Below, piece by piece: positions 18,922 to 27,435 of a stretch of DNA of 64,000 nucleotides. Every line of letters begins with the position of its first letter. Position 1 is the stretch's first letter. The stretch spans positions 156,016 through 220,015 of the forward strand of contig CAJTSF010000002.1 of assembly GCA_910578985.1 (NCBI GenBank). The letters run 5' to 3'. Source of the stretch: an uncultured Odoribacter sp. (GTDB taxonomy: Bacteria > Bacteroidota > Bacteroidia > Bacteroidales > Marinifilaceae). Under the pieces are notes generated by a model. It had not been told where the DNA came from. It searched no databases and was given only the letters and a program-made list of their open reading frames with translations. The position numbers and the translations under genes are program-made.

Positions 18922-20826
18922 TTAAAAATGAATCTGAACACCTATCATCGCCGTCGCTTTCGGCATGGGATAACCGAAATTGATTTCATAGCGTTGCGCC
19001 AGCAGATTTTCCCCGCGGACCCAGAAATGGAGCCACGGTGCAAAACGGTAGCGCACCCGCATATTCCAAAGCAAATACTCCTCCTGCACCACAGGCGCCG
19101 TAGAAGTGTAAAGCCCCGCGACATACTGGAAGGTCGTGGAAATGTTCCACCGCTTTTTGCTGAAAACGGCTCCTGCATGGAATTTATGTTCCGGAGCGGC
19201 TATCACGGGCTTCTTCATGTGCAGGTAGCTGTAGTTGGCGTCCAAAGCCCAACAGGCATTGATGCGGAAAGCGACTTGCGCCTCTATTCCGTTGTGATGC
19301 AGGGAACCGGTGTTTTGGTTTTGGGGAGTGCTTCCCTCGCGGGGAACAGCCACCACCAGATTGTCCGCATCGATATGGAACAGGTTCACCCCGTAGGCGA
19401 GCCGCCCGCCGAAAAGACTCTGCGACCATGCCACCTCATAATTCCACATCCGTTCGGGACGGAGGTCGGGATTCTGCGGAGGAAACATATACATCTCGCG
19501 AAGGGTCGGATACCGGAAACCCTTTGACGCCGAAGCCTTCAGCTCGATGGCAAAAGGAAGGTGGAAAGAAAGCCCCGCCTGGGGAATCCACTCGGTACCC
19601 ATACGCGAATGATGGTCGGCACGGATACCTGCATCCAAGGTCAGAAAAGAACCGATATGCTGCCGGAAGTCGATATAAGCGGCAATCTCATGCAGCGTCT
19701 TGTCGGCAATATCCTCCCGCTCGTCCTTGCGATTCCCCTCTACATACTTATTCCACGCCTCCCCTCCCACGGCAAAATAATCCACACCTCCCGTCAGGCG
19801 ATTGCCCCGGAACAACTCGCCGCTCTGGTAAGCGGAAACGCCCAAAAGGCGGTCGCGGGAATTAAACCGGTAAAGACGAGGATTGCCGTTGCCTTCCGAA
19901 TCGACCGCATAACCGTCGTTAATCCAATGCTTGCCCCAGTTGTAAAAAACGCTCAACCCGCCGGAGGTATGCTTGTAATCGTTCGTCAAAGCCAAAGAGG
20001 TCACCCCGCGGGACACGCGCTGGTCCGCATCCTGGAGCGGACGGGCAAGTGTGCCGGGCTGGGACGCCGCATACCGGGTGAAATCCACATCGGCACCCAA
20101 ATGCCAATGGTCGTCTACCCGGTAACCGAACTTGACATACGGGGCAATCTGCTCAAAAAACATATTGTCGCGATGCCCGTCGGTACGGTTGTAGGTTGCG
20201 CCCAGCACCGCGGAAAAGCGCCGTTTGAGAATGCGGCTGGTAAACTCCGTTTCCAGTGTATTGTAAGAACCGTAACCCGCCCGCAGGGAAGTCTTCGCAC
20301 CGTCATGCCGCATGCCGCGGGTAACAATATTGATGACACCTCCCATGGCATTCGAGCCGTAGAGCACCGATGCCGGTCCGCGCAACACCTCCACCCGCTC
20401 CGCCAGCATCGACTGGTAAGCGTCGGCAACGGGATGCCCCATCAACCCCATATATTGCGGATGACCGTCAATCAGCACCATCATCCGGCTACTGCTGCCG
20501 CTCAAGCCGCGCAGGGAAATATCTCCCGCCGAACCGCCGGAAACCCCGTAGCCCATCAGCCCGCGCGAAGTGGCAAACACCCCCGGCACCTGCTCCGACA
20601 AAAGGGGCAGAAGCGAAAGACGCAAGTCCTCCTCAATGGTTGAACGGTTGAGGACAGAGACCGTAAAAGGCAAATGCCGCACATCCGTCTCATTCCGCGT
20701 ACCGGTAACAACCACCTCGTCCATCTTGTACGTCTTCTGCATGCGGAGGCTGTCGTCCTGCCGCGCATATCCGGCAAAAGGCAGAACAAAGAGGGAGGTA
20801 AATAAGAATACAATTGTCATCTTCAT
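18922..20826 (-). CDS. TonB-dependent receptor, BtuB/FepA-like
   Basis: 634 residues from MKMTIVFLFTSLFVLPFAGYA, a clean signal peptide; a start seven codons earlier is less likely. The N-terminal TonB-box-like DEVVVTGTRNE is followed by a plug domain (about 45-165, with GVSGGSAGDISLRGLSG and VEVLRGPASVLYGSNAMGGVINI) and a 22-strand barrel ending in an aromatic residue (QIHF). There is no carboxypeptidase-like extension and no SusD partner, so it is a micronutrient or siderophore-type receptor and not a glycan importer. It sits between an Fe-S reductase gene and an S-component gene. Confidence 0.9.
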   Translation of the reverse strand: MKMTIVFLFTSLFVLPFAGYARQDDSLRMQKTYKMDEVVVTGTRNETDVRHLPFTVSVLNRSTIEEDLRLSLLPLLSEQVPGVFATSRGLMGYGVSGGSAGDISLRGLSGSSSRMMVLIDGHPQYMGLMGHPVADAYQSMLAERVEVLRGPASVLYGSNAMGGVINIVTRGMRHDGAKTSLRAGYGSYNTLETEFTSRILKRRFSAVLGATYNRTDGHRDNMFFEQIAPYVKFGYRVDDHWHLGADVDFTRYAASQPGTLARPLQDADQRVSRGVTSLALTNDYKHTSGGLSVFYNWGKHWINDGYAVDSEGNGNPRLYRFNSRDRLLGVSAYQSGELFRGNRLTGGVDYFAVGGEAWNKYVEGNRKDEREDIADKTLHEIAAYIDFRQHIGSFLTLDAGIRADHHSRMGTEWIPQAGLSFHLPFAIELKASASKGFRYPTLREMYMFPPQNPDLRPERMWNYEVAWSQSLFGGRLAYGVNLFHIDADNLVVAVPREGSTPQNQNTGSLHHNGIEAQVAFRINACWALDANYSYLHMKKPVIAAPEHKFHAGAVFSKKRWNISTTFQYVAGLYTSTAPVVQEEYLLWNMRVRYRFAPWLHFWVRGENLLAQRYEINFGYPMPKATAMIGVQIHF

Positions 20827-20836
20827 AAAAAAAGGT

Positions 20837-22234
20837 TTAAAGAACACCTTGCTTTAGTTTTTCCACAAAACCGTCGATACGGTTCAACTCTTTGGGAATA
20901 TCGATGGACTGCGGGCAATGATGCACACACTGGTTGCACCCGATACAGTGGTTCGCCTGGCGGAGCCTGGGGACGGAACGGTCATACCCGATAAGGAATG
21001 CCCGGCGTGCCTCCCGGTAGTTCTCCGCCTGGGCGCTCTCAGGGATATTTCCCTGATTCACGCACTTATTGTAATGCAGGAGAATGGCGGGAATATCCAA
21101 CCCGTAAGGGCAAGGCATGCAGTATTTGCAATCGTTGCACGGGATGGTCGGGTACTGCATCATCAGGTCCGCCGTATCGTAAAGATATTGCATCTCTTCC
21201 TCCGTCAGCGGCTTGAGGGGGCAATACGTATGCAGATTGTCCAAAAGATGCTCCATGTAAGTCATCCCGCTTAGGACGGTAAGCACACCCGGATGGGTCC
21301 CCGCATACCGGAATGCCCAGGAGGCGACGCTCCGCTCCGGCTCCCGCTGCTTGAGGCGGGCAACGATATGGTCGTGCACCTTCGAGAGGCGCCCGCCGAG
21401 AAGAGGCTCCATGATGACCGCCGGAATACGGCGTTTCTCCAGTTCCCCGTACAGATACTCCGCATTCGTATTGCGGGGGTTGATTTCACGGGCATGCCGC
21501 CAGTCGAGGTAATTCAACTGGATTTGCACGAAATCCCACCGGTATTTGTCATGATTGGCAAGGAGATAATCGAACACCTCGATATCCCCGTGGTAGGAAA
21601 ACCCGAGGTTGCGGATGCGTCCCGCCTCGCGCTCCTTCAAAAGGAAATCCAGCACGCCGTTATCCAGATAACGCCCGTGCAACGCCTCCATTCCCCCCAT
21701 GCCGACGCCGTGCAGCAACATGTAGTCAATATAATCCACCTGCAATTCCTTGAACGAATTGCGGTACATGGCAAGGGATGCCTCACGGCTCCAGGTGGAG
21801 GGGGCGAAATTGGACAGTTTGGTAGCGATGAAATAACGGTCTCGGGGATGCCGTTTCAGGGCGATGCCCGTGGCACGCTCCGAACGCCCGCGGCAATAGG
21901 CGGGAGATGTATCGAAATAGTTCACCCCATGCTCCAGGGCGGTATCCACCAAGCGGTTGATGGTCTCCTGGTCAAGGGGCTCCCCCTCCTCCTGGAGGGT
22001 AGGCCAGCGCATGCACCCGTAACCGAGCAGGGACACCTGCTCCCCCGTTTTGGGATTGGTCCGGAGCGTCATCCGGTCGGTAGGAATAGCATCCGCCGAA
22101 ACGGCATCGGTAGCCGTCGTGCCCTGCCCCCGGGAACGGCATCCTGCAAGGGCAAGGGAAGTCACTGCCGCCCCTGCGCCCAAGCGCTTGAGAAATTCGC
22201 GGCGTTCCATCGTATGTTTGTTATCTGTTGTCAT
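20837..22234 (-). CDS. Aldo/keto reductase with Tat-type signal and C-terminal 4Fe-4S domain
   Basis: 465 residues. The start at MTTDNKHTMERREFLKR is preferred (an internal ATG eight codons later is possible). A twin-arginine signal RREFLKRLGAGAA with a Cys after LALAG suggests Tat export, perhaps lipid-anchored. The aldo/keto reductase barrel follows (about 45-360; catalytic Tyr in GVNYFDTSPAY, Lys in FIATKLSN), and the C-terminus carries two ferredoxin clusters (CNDCKYCMPCPYG and CIGCNQCVHHCP). This exported Fe-S class is common in anaerobes; the substrate is unknown. It follows the Fe-S membrane protein by 10 bases. Confidence 0.87.
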   Translation of the reverse strand: MTTDNKHTMERREFLKRLGAGAAVTSLALAGCRSRGQGTTATDAVSADAIPTDRMTLRTNPKTGEQVSLLGYGCMRWPTLQEEGEPLDQETINRLVDTALEHGVNYFDTSPAYCRGRSERATGIALKRHPRDRYFIATKLSNFAPSTWSREASLAMYRNSFKELQVDYIDYMLLHGVGMGGMEALHGRYLDNGVLDFLLKEREAGRIRNLGFSYHGDIEVFDYLLANHDKYRWDFVQIQLNYLDWRHAREINPRNTNAEYLYGELEKRRIPAVIMEPLLGGRLSKVHDHIVARLKQREPERSVASWAFRYAGTHPGVLTVLSGMTYMEHLLDNLHTYCPLKPLTEEEMQYLYDTADLMMQYPTIPCNDCKYCMPCPYGLDIPAILLHYNKCVNQGNIPESAQAENYREARRAFLIGYDRSVPRLRQANHCIGCNQCVHHCPQSIDIPKELNRIDGFVEKLKQGVL

Positions 22235-22244
22235 GACCGTAGCA

Positions 22245-23726
22245 TTAAATGGTTCTATGAGTTTCATGCCCTTCCACGTAAATGGCGCTGAAAGGACGTG
22301 CCGGACAAAGGTTCTCGCAAGCCCCGCATCCGATGCACCGTTCGGTGTTCACCACGGGAATCTTCGGCGCATCGGCATTATCCGCCTCGGAAGACACCAT
22401 CGTGATGGCGCCCGTCGGGCAATGCCGCGCGCAATTGCCGCACGAAACCCCGTCCGTCAAAGGCACGCAATTGGCAGCCACCCACACGGCGTGCCCGATT
22501 TGCGTGGACGACTTGTCCGCCACCGTGATGGGACGGATGGCGCCTGCCGGACACACCTCGGAACACTTGGTGCATTCGGGACGGCAATACCCGCGCTCAT
22601 AAGACATCACGGGCTGCATCATCGTCTTCCAGTCCGAAGAGGGACGCAACACCTCATTGGGGCACACGGAAACGCACAACTGGCATGCCGTGCAATGCTG
22701 GAACATATGCCGCAGACCCCGCGCGCCGGGAGGCACAATGGGAGTGGCACGGGAAGGCGCCTTCTTGTCGGCAATCGCCGCCAGCCCGCCGTCCACCGTC
22801 TTCTCCTGCGCCCGCACCACGGACGCCGCGGCAAAAAGCCCCGCCACCGTCAGAAAGCCGCGCCGGGAGACACCTCCCTCCGCCGCACCTGCCGACGCGG
22901 GCTGCGAAACACGCATCCGGTAGGAGATGGCGCCCTGCCGGCACTTGCCGATGCAATCCATGCAAGCCACGCAACGGCTGTAATCGATGCGGTGCGTCTT
23001 GATGTCAATACACGCCGCCTTGCAATTCCGGGAACACAGCGTGCAACCGTTGCACTTATCCGTATCGATGACCGGACGGAACAGGGAATAGCGGGCGAAA
23101 AAGCCTAAAACAGTGCCCACCGGGCAAACCGTATTGCAATAAGTACGCCCGTTCCGCCAAGCCAATATCCCCAGCACGACGAACGTCACCGCCGCCACGG
23201 CAAAAGTACCGACACCTTTCATCCACACTTCCGCCGAATAAAAAGCGTAACTGTCCAGACGTTCGGCAAAGTAAGCCAACAAGTTATTCCCCCACCGGTA
23301 AAGCGGGGCGAAAAGATGGGAAGCGATACGCCCATAAGCACTATAAGGCGCCAAGAGGGCAGCCAACGAACCGGCACCCGCCACCAAAGCAACCAGAAAC
23401 ACCGCCAACATCCCGTAGCGCAACCACGAAAGCGCCGGCGAATAGGCATAACGGTTTTTCTTCTGCCGCCGTCCGAACCACCCGAAAATATCCTGCATCA
23501 CCCCCAAAGGACAAATCACGGAACAATACACCCGCCCGAAGAGCAGCGTCAATACGAGCAACGCCACCACCACGCCGGCATTCAGGGCAAGCACCGCCGG
23601 CAGGAACTGCACTCTCGCCAGCCACCCGAACCAGGCATGCAACGTCCCCGTGAAATCCAGAAACAGCAACGTCACCAACGCAAAACAAACGGCGGCAAGG
23701 ATAATCCTCACTTTTCGCAATCGCAT
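22245..23726 (-). CDS. Membrane 4Fe-4S protein: NapH/MauN-like module fused to a ferredoxin module
   Basis: 493 residues. The N-terminal part (about 1-260) has four to five membrane helices with the NapH-type motifs VYCSVICPLGVMQD and TYCNTVCPVGTVL, then ferredoxin motifs CNGCTLCSRNCKAAC and CVACMDCIGKC. A twin-arginine stretch SRRGFLTVAGLFAAA follows near residue 300, then a NapG-like domain with at least four more clusters (CTACQLCVSVCP, CRPECTKCSEVCP, CGNCARHCP, CIGCGACENLCP). It would pass electrons from the membrane to periplasmic partners, perhaps the aldo/keto reductase encoded next. Confidence 0.85.
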   Translation of the reverse strand: MRLRKVRIILAAVCFALVTLLFLDFTGTLHAWFGWLARVQFLPAVLALNAGVVVALLVLTLLFGRVYCSVICPLGVMQDIFGWFGRRQKKNRYAYSPALSWLRYGMLAVFLVALVAGAGSLAALLAPYSAYGRIASHLFAPLYRWGNNLLAYFAERLDSYAFYSAEVWMKGVGTFAVAAVTFVVLGILAWRNGRTYCNTVCPVGTVLGFFARYSLFRPVIDTDKCNGCTLCSRNCKAACIDIKTHRIDYSRCVACMDCIGKCRQGAISYRMRVSQPASAGAAEGGVSRRGFLTVAGLFAAASVVRAQEKTVDGGLAAIADKKAPSRATPIVPPGARGLRHMFQHCTACQLCVSVCPNEVLRPSSDWKTMMQPVMSYERGYCRPECTKCSEVCPAGAIRPITVADKSSTQIGHAVWVAANCVPLTDGVSCGNCARHCPTGAITMVSSEADNADAPKIPVVNTERCIGCGACENLCPARPFSAIYVEGHETHRTI

Positions 23727-23790
23727 AAGTCTTTTATTTATAAATTAGACACTTACATTCACACCTCCCCTCCATTTCCCCTTTCACGCA

Positions 23791-23822
23791 CAAAGATATA
23801 ACCAAATAAAGAATAATTGCAA
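23791..23822 (-). promoter_or_regulatory. Promoter of the Fe-S/TonB operon
   Basis: On the minus strand TTG (23820-23822), 21 bases, TATCTTTG (23791-23798). The leader to the start codon at 23726 is about 60 bases. A 9-bp palindrome lies upstream at 23857-23883. Confidence 0.55.
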
Positions 23823-23856
23823 CCTATTTTACAGATAATATGACCTATTTTTCCGA

Positions 23857-23883
23857 TATGCCATATTTTAACGCTATGGCATA
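23857..23883. promoter_or_regulatory. 9-bp inverted repeat upstream of the Fe-S operon promoter
   Basis: TATGCCATA (23857-23865) and TATGGCATA (23875-23883) are exact inverted copies with a 9-base spacer. They lie about 35 bases upstream of the -33 box, a usual place for an activator site. No regulator can be assigned. Confidence 0.45.
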
Positions 23884-23941
23884 CCCTGGAAAACGCCGTC
23901 GAACATTTCCTCAAAACCATAAATCCCTATGTACCGAACAA

Positions 23942-23982
23942 AAATAAGAAATCCGAAAGTCCTTTTACAAACTTCCGGATTT
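23942..23982 (-). terminator. Terminator of the initiator tRNA
   Basis: Stem of 12 bases (23949-23960 with 23971-23982, one mismatch) followed on the minus strand by CTTATTTTTG. It lies 18 bases past the tRNA 3' end. Confidence 0.75.
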
Positions 23983-23999
23983 CTTCCTCATCCACCTTG

Positions 24000-24071
<72 letters not shown>

Positions 24072-24101
24072 ATATCAGTCAATACCTCTGTATTGCGAGT
24101 G

Positions 24102-24133
24102 CAAAGATAGGAGTTATTTTTATTCCATGCAAA
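24102..24133 (-). promoter_or_regulatory. Promoter of the initiator tRNA
   Basis: On the minus strand TTTG (24130-24133), 20 bases, TATCTTTG (24102-24109), both exact consensus boxes, with the tRNA 5' end about 30 bases downstream. Confidence 0.7.
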
Positions 24134-24228
24134 CAAATGGAGGAAAAAATCGTATTTTTATTAGTTCTTCGGATATTTCTGCCCCGAATGATTACCTTTG
24201 TGTAAAATAAACCATAGAAAGAAATAGG

Positions 24229-24750
24229 ATGAATCTAAGAAGAATAACCCAAGCAGGCGACCCGGATTTCAAGGCATTGACGGCGCTTTATACGGAAGCA
24301 TTCCCCGCGGAAGAACGGCGGGAGACGGCACAGTTGGAACGGATGCTGGAAGAGGAACCGCGGATGCACTTCCATGTGGTGGAAATCGGGGGGAAGAGGG
24401 CGGGACTGTTCGTGTACTGGGATTTCGGCACGTTTTACTACCTGGAACACCTGGCGGTGTATGCGGAGATGCGGAACCAAAAAATCGGACAGCAGGTGCT
24501 GGACTGGATGCGGGAACACCTGGGCGGCTTGCGGCTACTGGAAGCCGAACCGGCAGAAACGGATATCACCACACGGCGGGTGCGCTATTATGAACGGAAC
24601 GGATACCGCGTGCTGGACAAGGAGTACAGGCAACCCTCCTACCGACCCGGAGGCGAGGGATGCGCGCTGTGGGTTATGGGCAACCGGACGGAGGAAGGGC
24701 TGGCGGAGAAACTGGAGACCATCCGGCAAGCGGTGTACGAACGGCAATAA
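24229..24750 (+). CDS. GNAT-family N-acetyltransferase
   Basis: 173 residues. GNAT fold: MNLRRITQAGDPDFKAL at the start, the acyl-CoA-binding strand-loop YYLEHLAVYAEMRNQKIGQQVLDWM (R/QxxGxG/A-like with NQKIGQ) near residue 75-95, and YYERNGYRV near 120. The substrate is unknown. A TACCTTTG -7 box lies at 24193-24200. It is followed 27 bases later by the triple-AAA gene, probably in one transcript. Confidence 0.85.
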   Translation: MNLRRITQAGDPDFKALTALYTEAFPAEERRETAQLERMLEEEPRMHFHVVEIGGKRAGLFVYWDFGTFYYLEHLAVYAEMRNQKIGQQVLDWMREHLGGLRLLEAEPAETDITTRRVRYYERNGYRVLDKEYRQPSYRPGGEGCALWVMGNRTEEGLAEKLETIRQAVYERQ

Positions 24751-24777
24751 AAGACAAACGACATAAACCGAAAAACA

Positions 24778-27315
24778 ATGGACACAAAGAAAAAGGATGA
24801 AATCATGGACAGGCTCTACCGGATGGAAGGGCTGCGGAAAGTGAAGGAAGAGATCACGCGCATGGTGGAGTACACGGAATTTGTGCGCCTGCGGCAGGAA
24901 TACGGATTCGGTGACCGTTTCCCGTCCATGCACCTGATATTCACGGGACATCCCGGCATGGGAAGCCATACGGTGGCAGGCTTGCTGGGCGAATTGCACG
25001 CCGCCGCGGGCTTGCTGGGCGAAGGCAAGGTGTACCGCTGCAAACGGAACGATCTGGTGCAGGACGGTGCGGCGGTGGAGGAGCAATTGGCGCGGCACGC
25101 CCTGCAACAGAGCGCAGGCGGAATACTGCTCATCGAGCGGGCGGGCGAGTTGTTCGTGCCGGAGAACCGGGAAGACCGCGGAGTGGTCGCGTTAAGCGTG
25201 CTCTATACGCTCCTCATGCGCGAACAGCCGAATGTCATGGTCATCCTTGCGGACGAAGAGGAGGAAATCAACGCCATGCTGGAGGCGATGCCCGACCTGC
25301 GGAAAGTGTTCTCCAAACAACTCTGTTTCGAGGATTACACACCGGAGGAGATGCTGGCGATTACCCGACGAAAACTGGAAAAATTGGACTACCGCTTTAC
25401 GCCCGAGGCGGAAGAGAAATTCCATAAACACTTGCAGGCGGCATGCCTCGCGAACGAAGTGGACTTCACCAACGAACGCTATCTCGACGAACTGCTGGAA
25501 GAGGCGGCGCGGCAGATGGCGAAACGCCTGATGGCACAGCAGAAAGGGCGTTACAAAAAGGAGGAATTGATGCTCATCGAAGCGGAAGACCTCCCCTCCC
25601 CCGAATCGGGAGACCCTCGCAAAGCGTTGGAAAAACTGAAAGCGATGACAGGGTTGGACAAACTGAAAAAGGATATCGGGCAACATTTGAATTATATCTA
25701 TTTTATCCGCGAGCGGCAGAAACGCGGCTTCTCGGATGTCATGCCGCCGTTGAACATGATATTCAGCGGCAATCCGGGCACGGGCAAAACGACCGTCGCC
25801 CGGATGTTGGGTGAGATATACCACGCCTCCGGCATCCTGGAACGTCCGGACGTATGGGTGCAGGACGGGAGAAACCTGCTGGCGGAGAACGGCATGCCGC
25901 CGGAACAGATCGCGGCGACACTTCTGAATAGCGCTGCGGGCGGCATCCTTTACATCCATCAGGCGGACCTGTTGCCGCAAACGGAGTTCGGCGTGGCGGT
26001 GTTCGGGGAGTTGCTGACGAATATTCCCACGGAGGAAAGCGGGGAGACACTGGTCGTGCTGGGCGGCTACCCGGACCGGATTACCCGCTTGCTGGAGACG
26101 AATCCTGCGCTGACGCAGTACTTCCCCCACCTCTTCACGTTCGAAGACTACACGCCGGAAGAACTGATGTCCATTGCGGAAGAGAAAGTGAAAGAGAAGA
26201 ATTATACGTTCCATCCCAAGGCGGCGGAGACTTTCGCCGCCCTGCTCCGCAAGGCGTACGACAACCGAAACGGACACTTCGGCAATGTGCTGCTGGTGGA
26301 AAAAATACTGGAACTGGTCATCCGGCACATGTCCGACCGCACGATGCGCATCCGCCGCAAACGGGAACTGACACGCCAGGAGCTGACGACCATCCGGCGG
26401 GAGGATATTCCGACGGAGATATTCGACCTGCCGAAGTTCGAACGCGACGGCTTCGACGAGCAGGAAATCCATGATGTGCTGGAAGAACTCAACCGGCTGG
26501 TGGGACAACCGCGCATCAAACAGCAGATAACCGATTTTGTGGAACTTGCCCGCCATTACAGCCGGGAGAAAACCGATTTGGACAGCAAAATGTCCCTGCA
26601 TTGGTGCCTCACGGGCAACTCCGGCATGGGCAAACGCACCATCGCCGGCATCATCGCCCGCCTGTACCGTGCAATGGGCATCACTCCGCACGGGCGGGTG
26701 ACGGAGTTCAAGGTGGAACGCCTGCTCGGGCTGACGGAAGAGGAAGCCCGCCAGGCACTCGGGGAACTGCTCAAGGAAGCGGAAGGCGGAGTGCTGCTTT
26801 TTGACGAAGACTCCCCCAAGCTGAACGAAGCCGCCGGCTTCCGCGAGCGGGTGCACGTCTTGCTGCAAAGCCAACTGACGGAACACCCCGGACAGCCTTA
26901 TCTCGTCTATGCCGAACCGCGCGACTATGTGGAGAGCCTGAACGGAGGGGCGGAACAGGTGACGGAGGTGGTAAACGTCCTGGTGTTCGAAGATTACACG
27001 CACGAGGAACTGATGACGATTTTAAAGCGCCTGCTGGAAAAAGAAAACATGAAACTGACCGCCACGGCACGCCAATACATGAACGGATTCATCGCCTCCC
27101 TCCTCTCCACGGAAGAGCGGAGCCATGCCAGTTCGCGGCTGATACGCATCGTCGTGGACATGATGGTGCGCAATTGCCTGCAACGGGTGGCCAAGACAGG
27201 CGACAAAGCCAATGCCGTGCAGGTGATTTCGGTCCAGAAACAGGATGTCGCCATGTTTACCGAACCTTTCGTGTCCGGCATCATGAAAGAGCGGAAACGC
27301 ATCGGTTTCGTATAA
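24778..27315 (+). CDS. Triple-AAA ATPase of the CbbX/EccA type
   Basis: 845 residues with three tandem AAA modules of the CbxX/CfxQ family, each starting with a helical segment (VKEEITRMVEYTEFV, LKKDIGQHLNYIYFI, IKQQITDFVELARHY). Module 1 (about 15-265) has a broken P-loop GHPGMGSHT; module 2 (about 285-525) has an intact P-loop GNPGTGKTT near 330 but YIHQAD in place of the Walker B acids; module 3 (about 555-815) has GNSGMGKRT near 612 and an intact Walker B FDED. Each module ends with an FEDYTPEE or FEDYTHEE sensor-type motif. CbbX relatives remodel Rubisco or act in type VII secretion; neither is present here, so the client is unknown. Confidence 0.85.
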   Translation: MDTKKKDEIMDRLYRMEGLRKVKEEITRMVEYTEFVRLRQEYGFGDRFPSMHLIFTGHPGMGSHTVAGLLGELHAAAGLLGEGKVYRCKRNDLVQDGAAVEEQLARHALQQSAGGILLIERAGELFVPENREDRGVVALSVLYTLLMREQPNVMVILADEEEEINAMLEAMPDLRKVFSKQLCFEDYTPEEMLAITRRKLEKLDYRFTPEAEEKFHKHLQAACLANEVDFTNERYLDELLEEAARQMAKRLMAQQKGRYKKEELMLIEAEDLPSPESGDPRKALEKLKAMTGLDKLKKDIGQHLNYIYFIRERQKRGFSDVMPPLNMIFSGNPGTGKTTVARMLGEIYHASGILERPDVWVQDGRNLLAENGMPPEQIAATLLNSAAGGILYIHQADLLPQTEFGVAVFGELLTNIPTEESGETLVVLGGYPDRITRLLETNPALTQYFPHLFTFEDYTPEELMSIAEEKVKEKNYTFHPKAAETFAALLRKAYDNRNGHFGNVLLVEKILELVIRHMSDRTMRIRRKRELTRQELTTIRREDIPTEIFDLPKFERDGFDEQEIHDVLEELNRLVGQPRIKQQITDFVELARHYSREKTDLDSKMSLHWCLTGNSGMGKRTIAGIIARLYRAMGITPHGRVTEFKVERLLGLTEEEARQALGELLKEAEGGVLLFDEDSPKLNEAAGFRERVHVLLQSQLTEHPGQPYLVYAEPRDYVESLNGGAEQVTEVVNVLVFEDYTHEELMTILKRLLEKENMKLTATARQYMNGFIASLLSTEERSHASSRLIRIVVDMMVRNCLQRVAKTGDKANAVQVISVQKQDVAMFTEPFVSGIMKERKRIGFV

Positions 27316-27376
27316 TTCCCGTTGGTCGGGACAAAGCGCCGTTTCATCGACTTATACCGGGCATTCGCCGATTAAA

Positions 27377-27408
27377 TTTGTGTGGCAAAAGAGAGCAATC
27401 TACTTTTG
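27377..27408 (+). promoter_or_regulatory. Promoter of the efflux operon
   Basis: TTTG (27377-27380), 20 bases, TACTTTTG (27401-27408). An exact 12-bp inverted repeat (27380-27391 with 27403-27414) overlaps both boxes. Confidence 0.65.
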
Positions 27409-27414
27409 CCACAC
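27380..27414. promoter_or_regulatory. 12-bp inverted repeat overlapping the efflux promoter, candidate operator
   Basis: Arms gtgtggcaaaag (27380-27391) and cttttgccacac (27403-27414) are exact inverted copies separated by 11 bases. The right arm covers the -7 box, so a dimeric protein bound here would block transcription. No T-run follows on either strand, which argues against a terminator. Confidence 0.5.
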
Positions 27415-27435
27415 ATCATTTAAAACGCATCGGAT

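Noticed and set aside
25192..27003. Minus-strand open frame of 603 codons opposite the triple-AAA gene
   Set aside because: Shadow of a real gene with intact AAA motifs.
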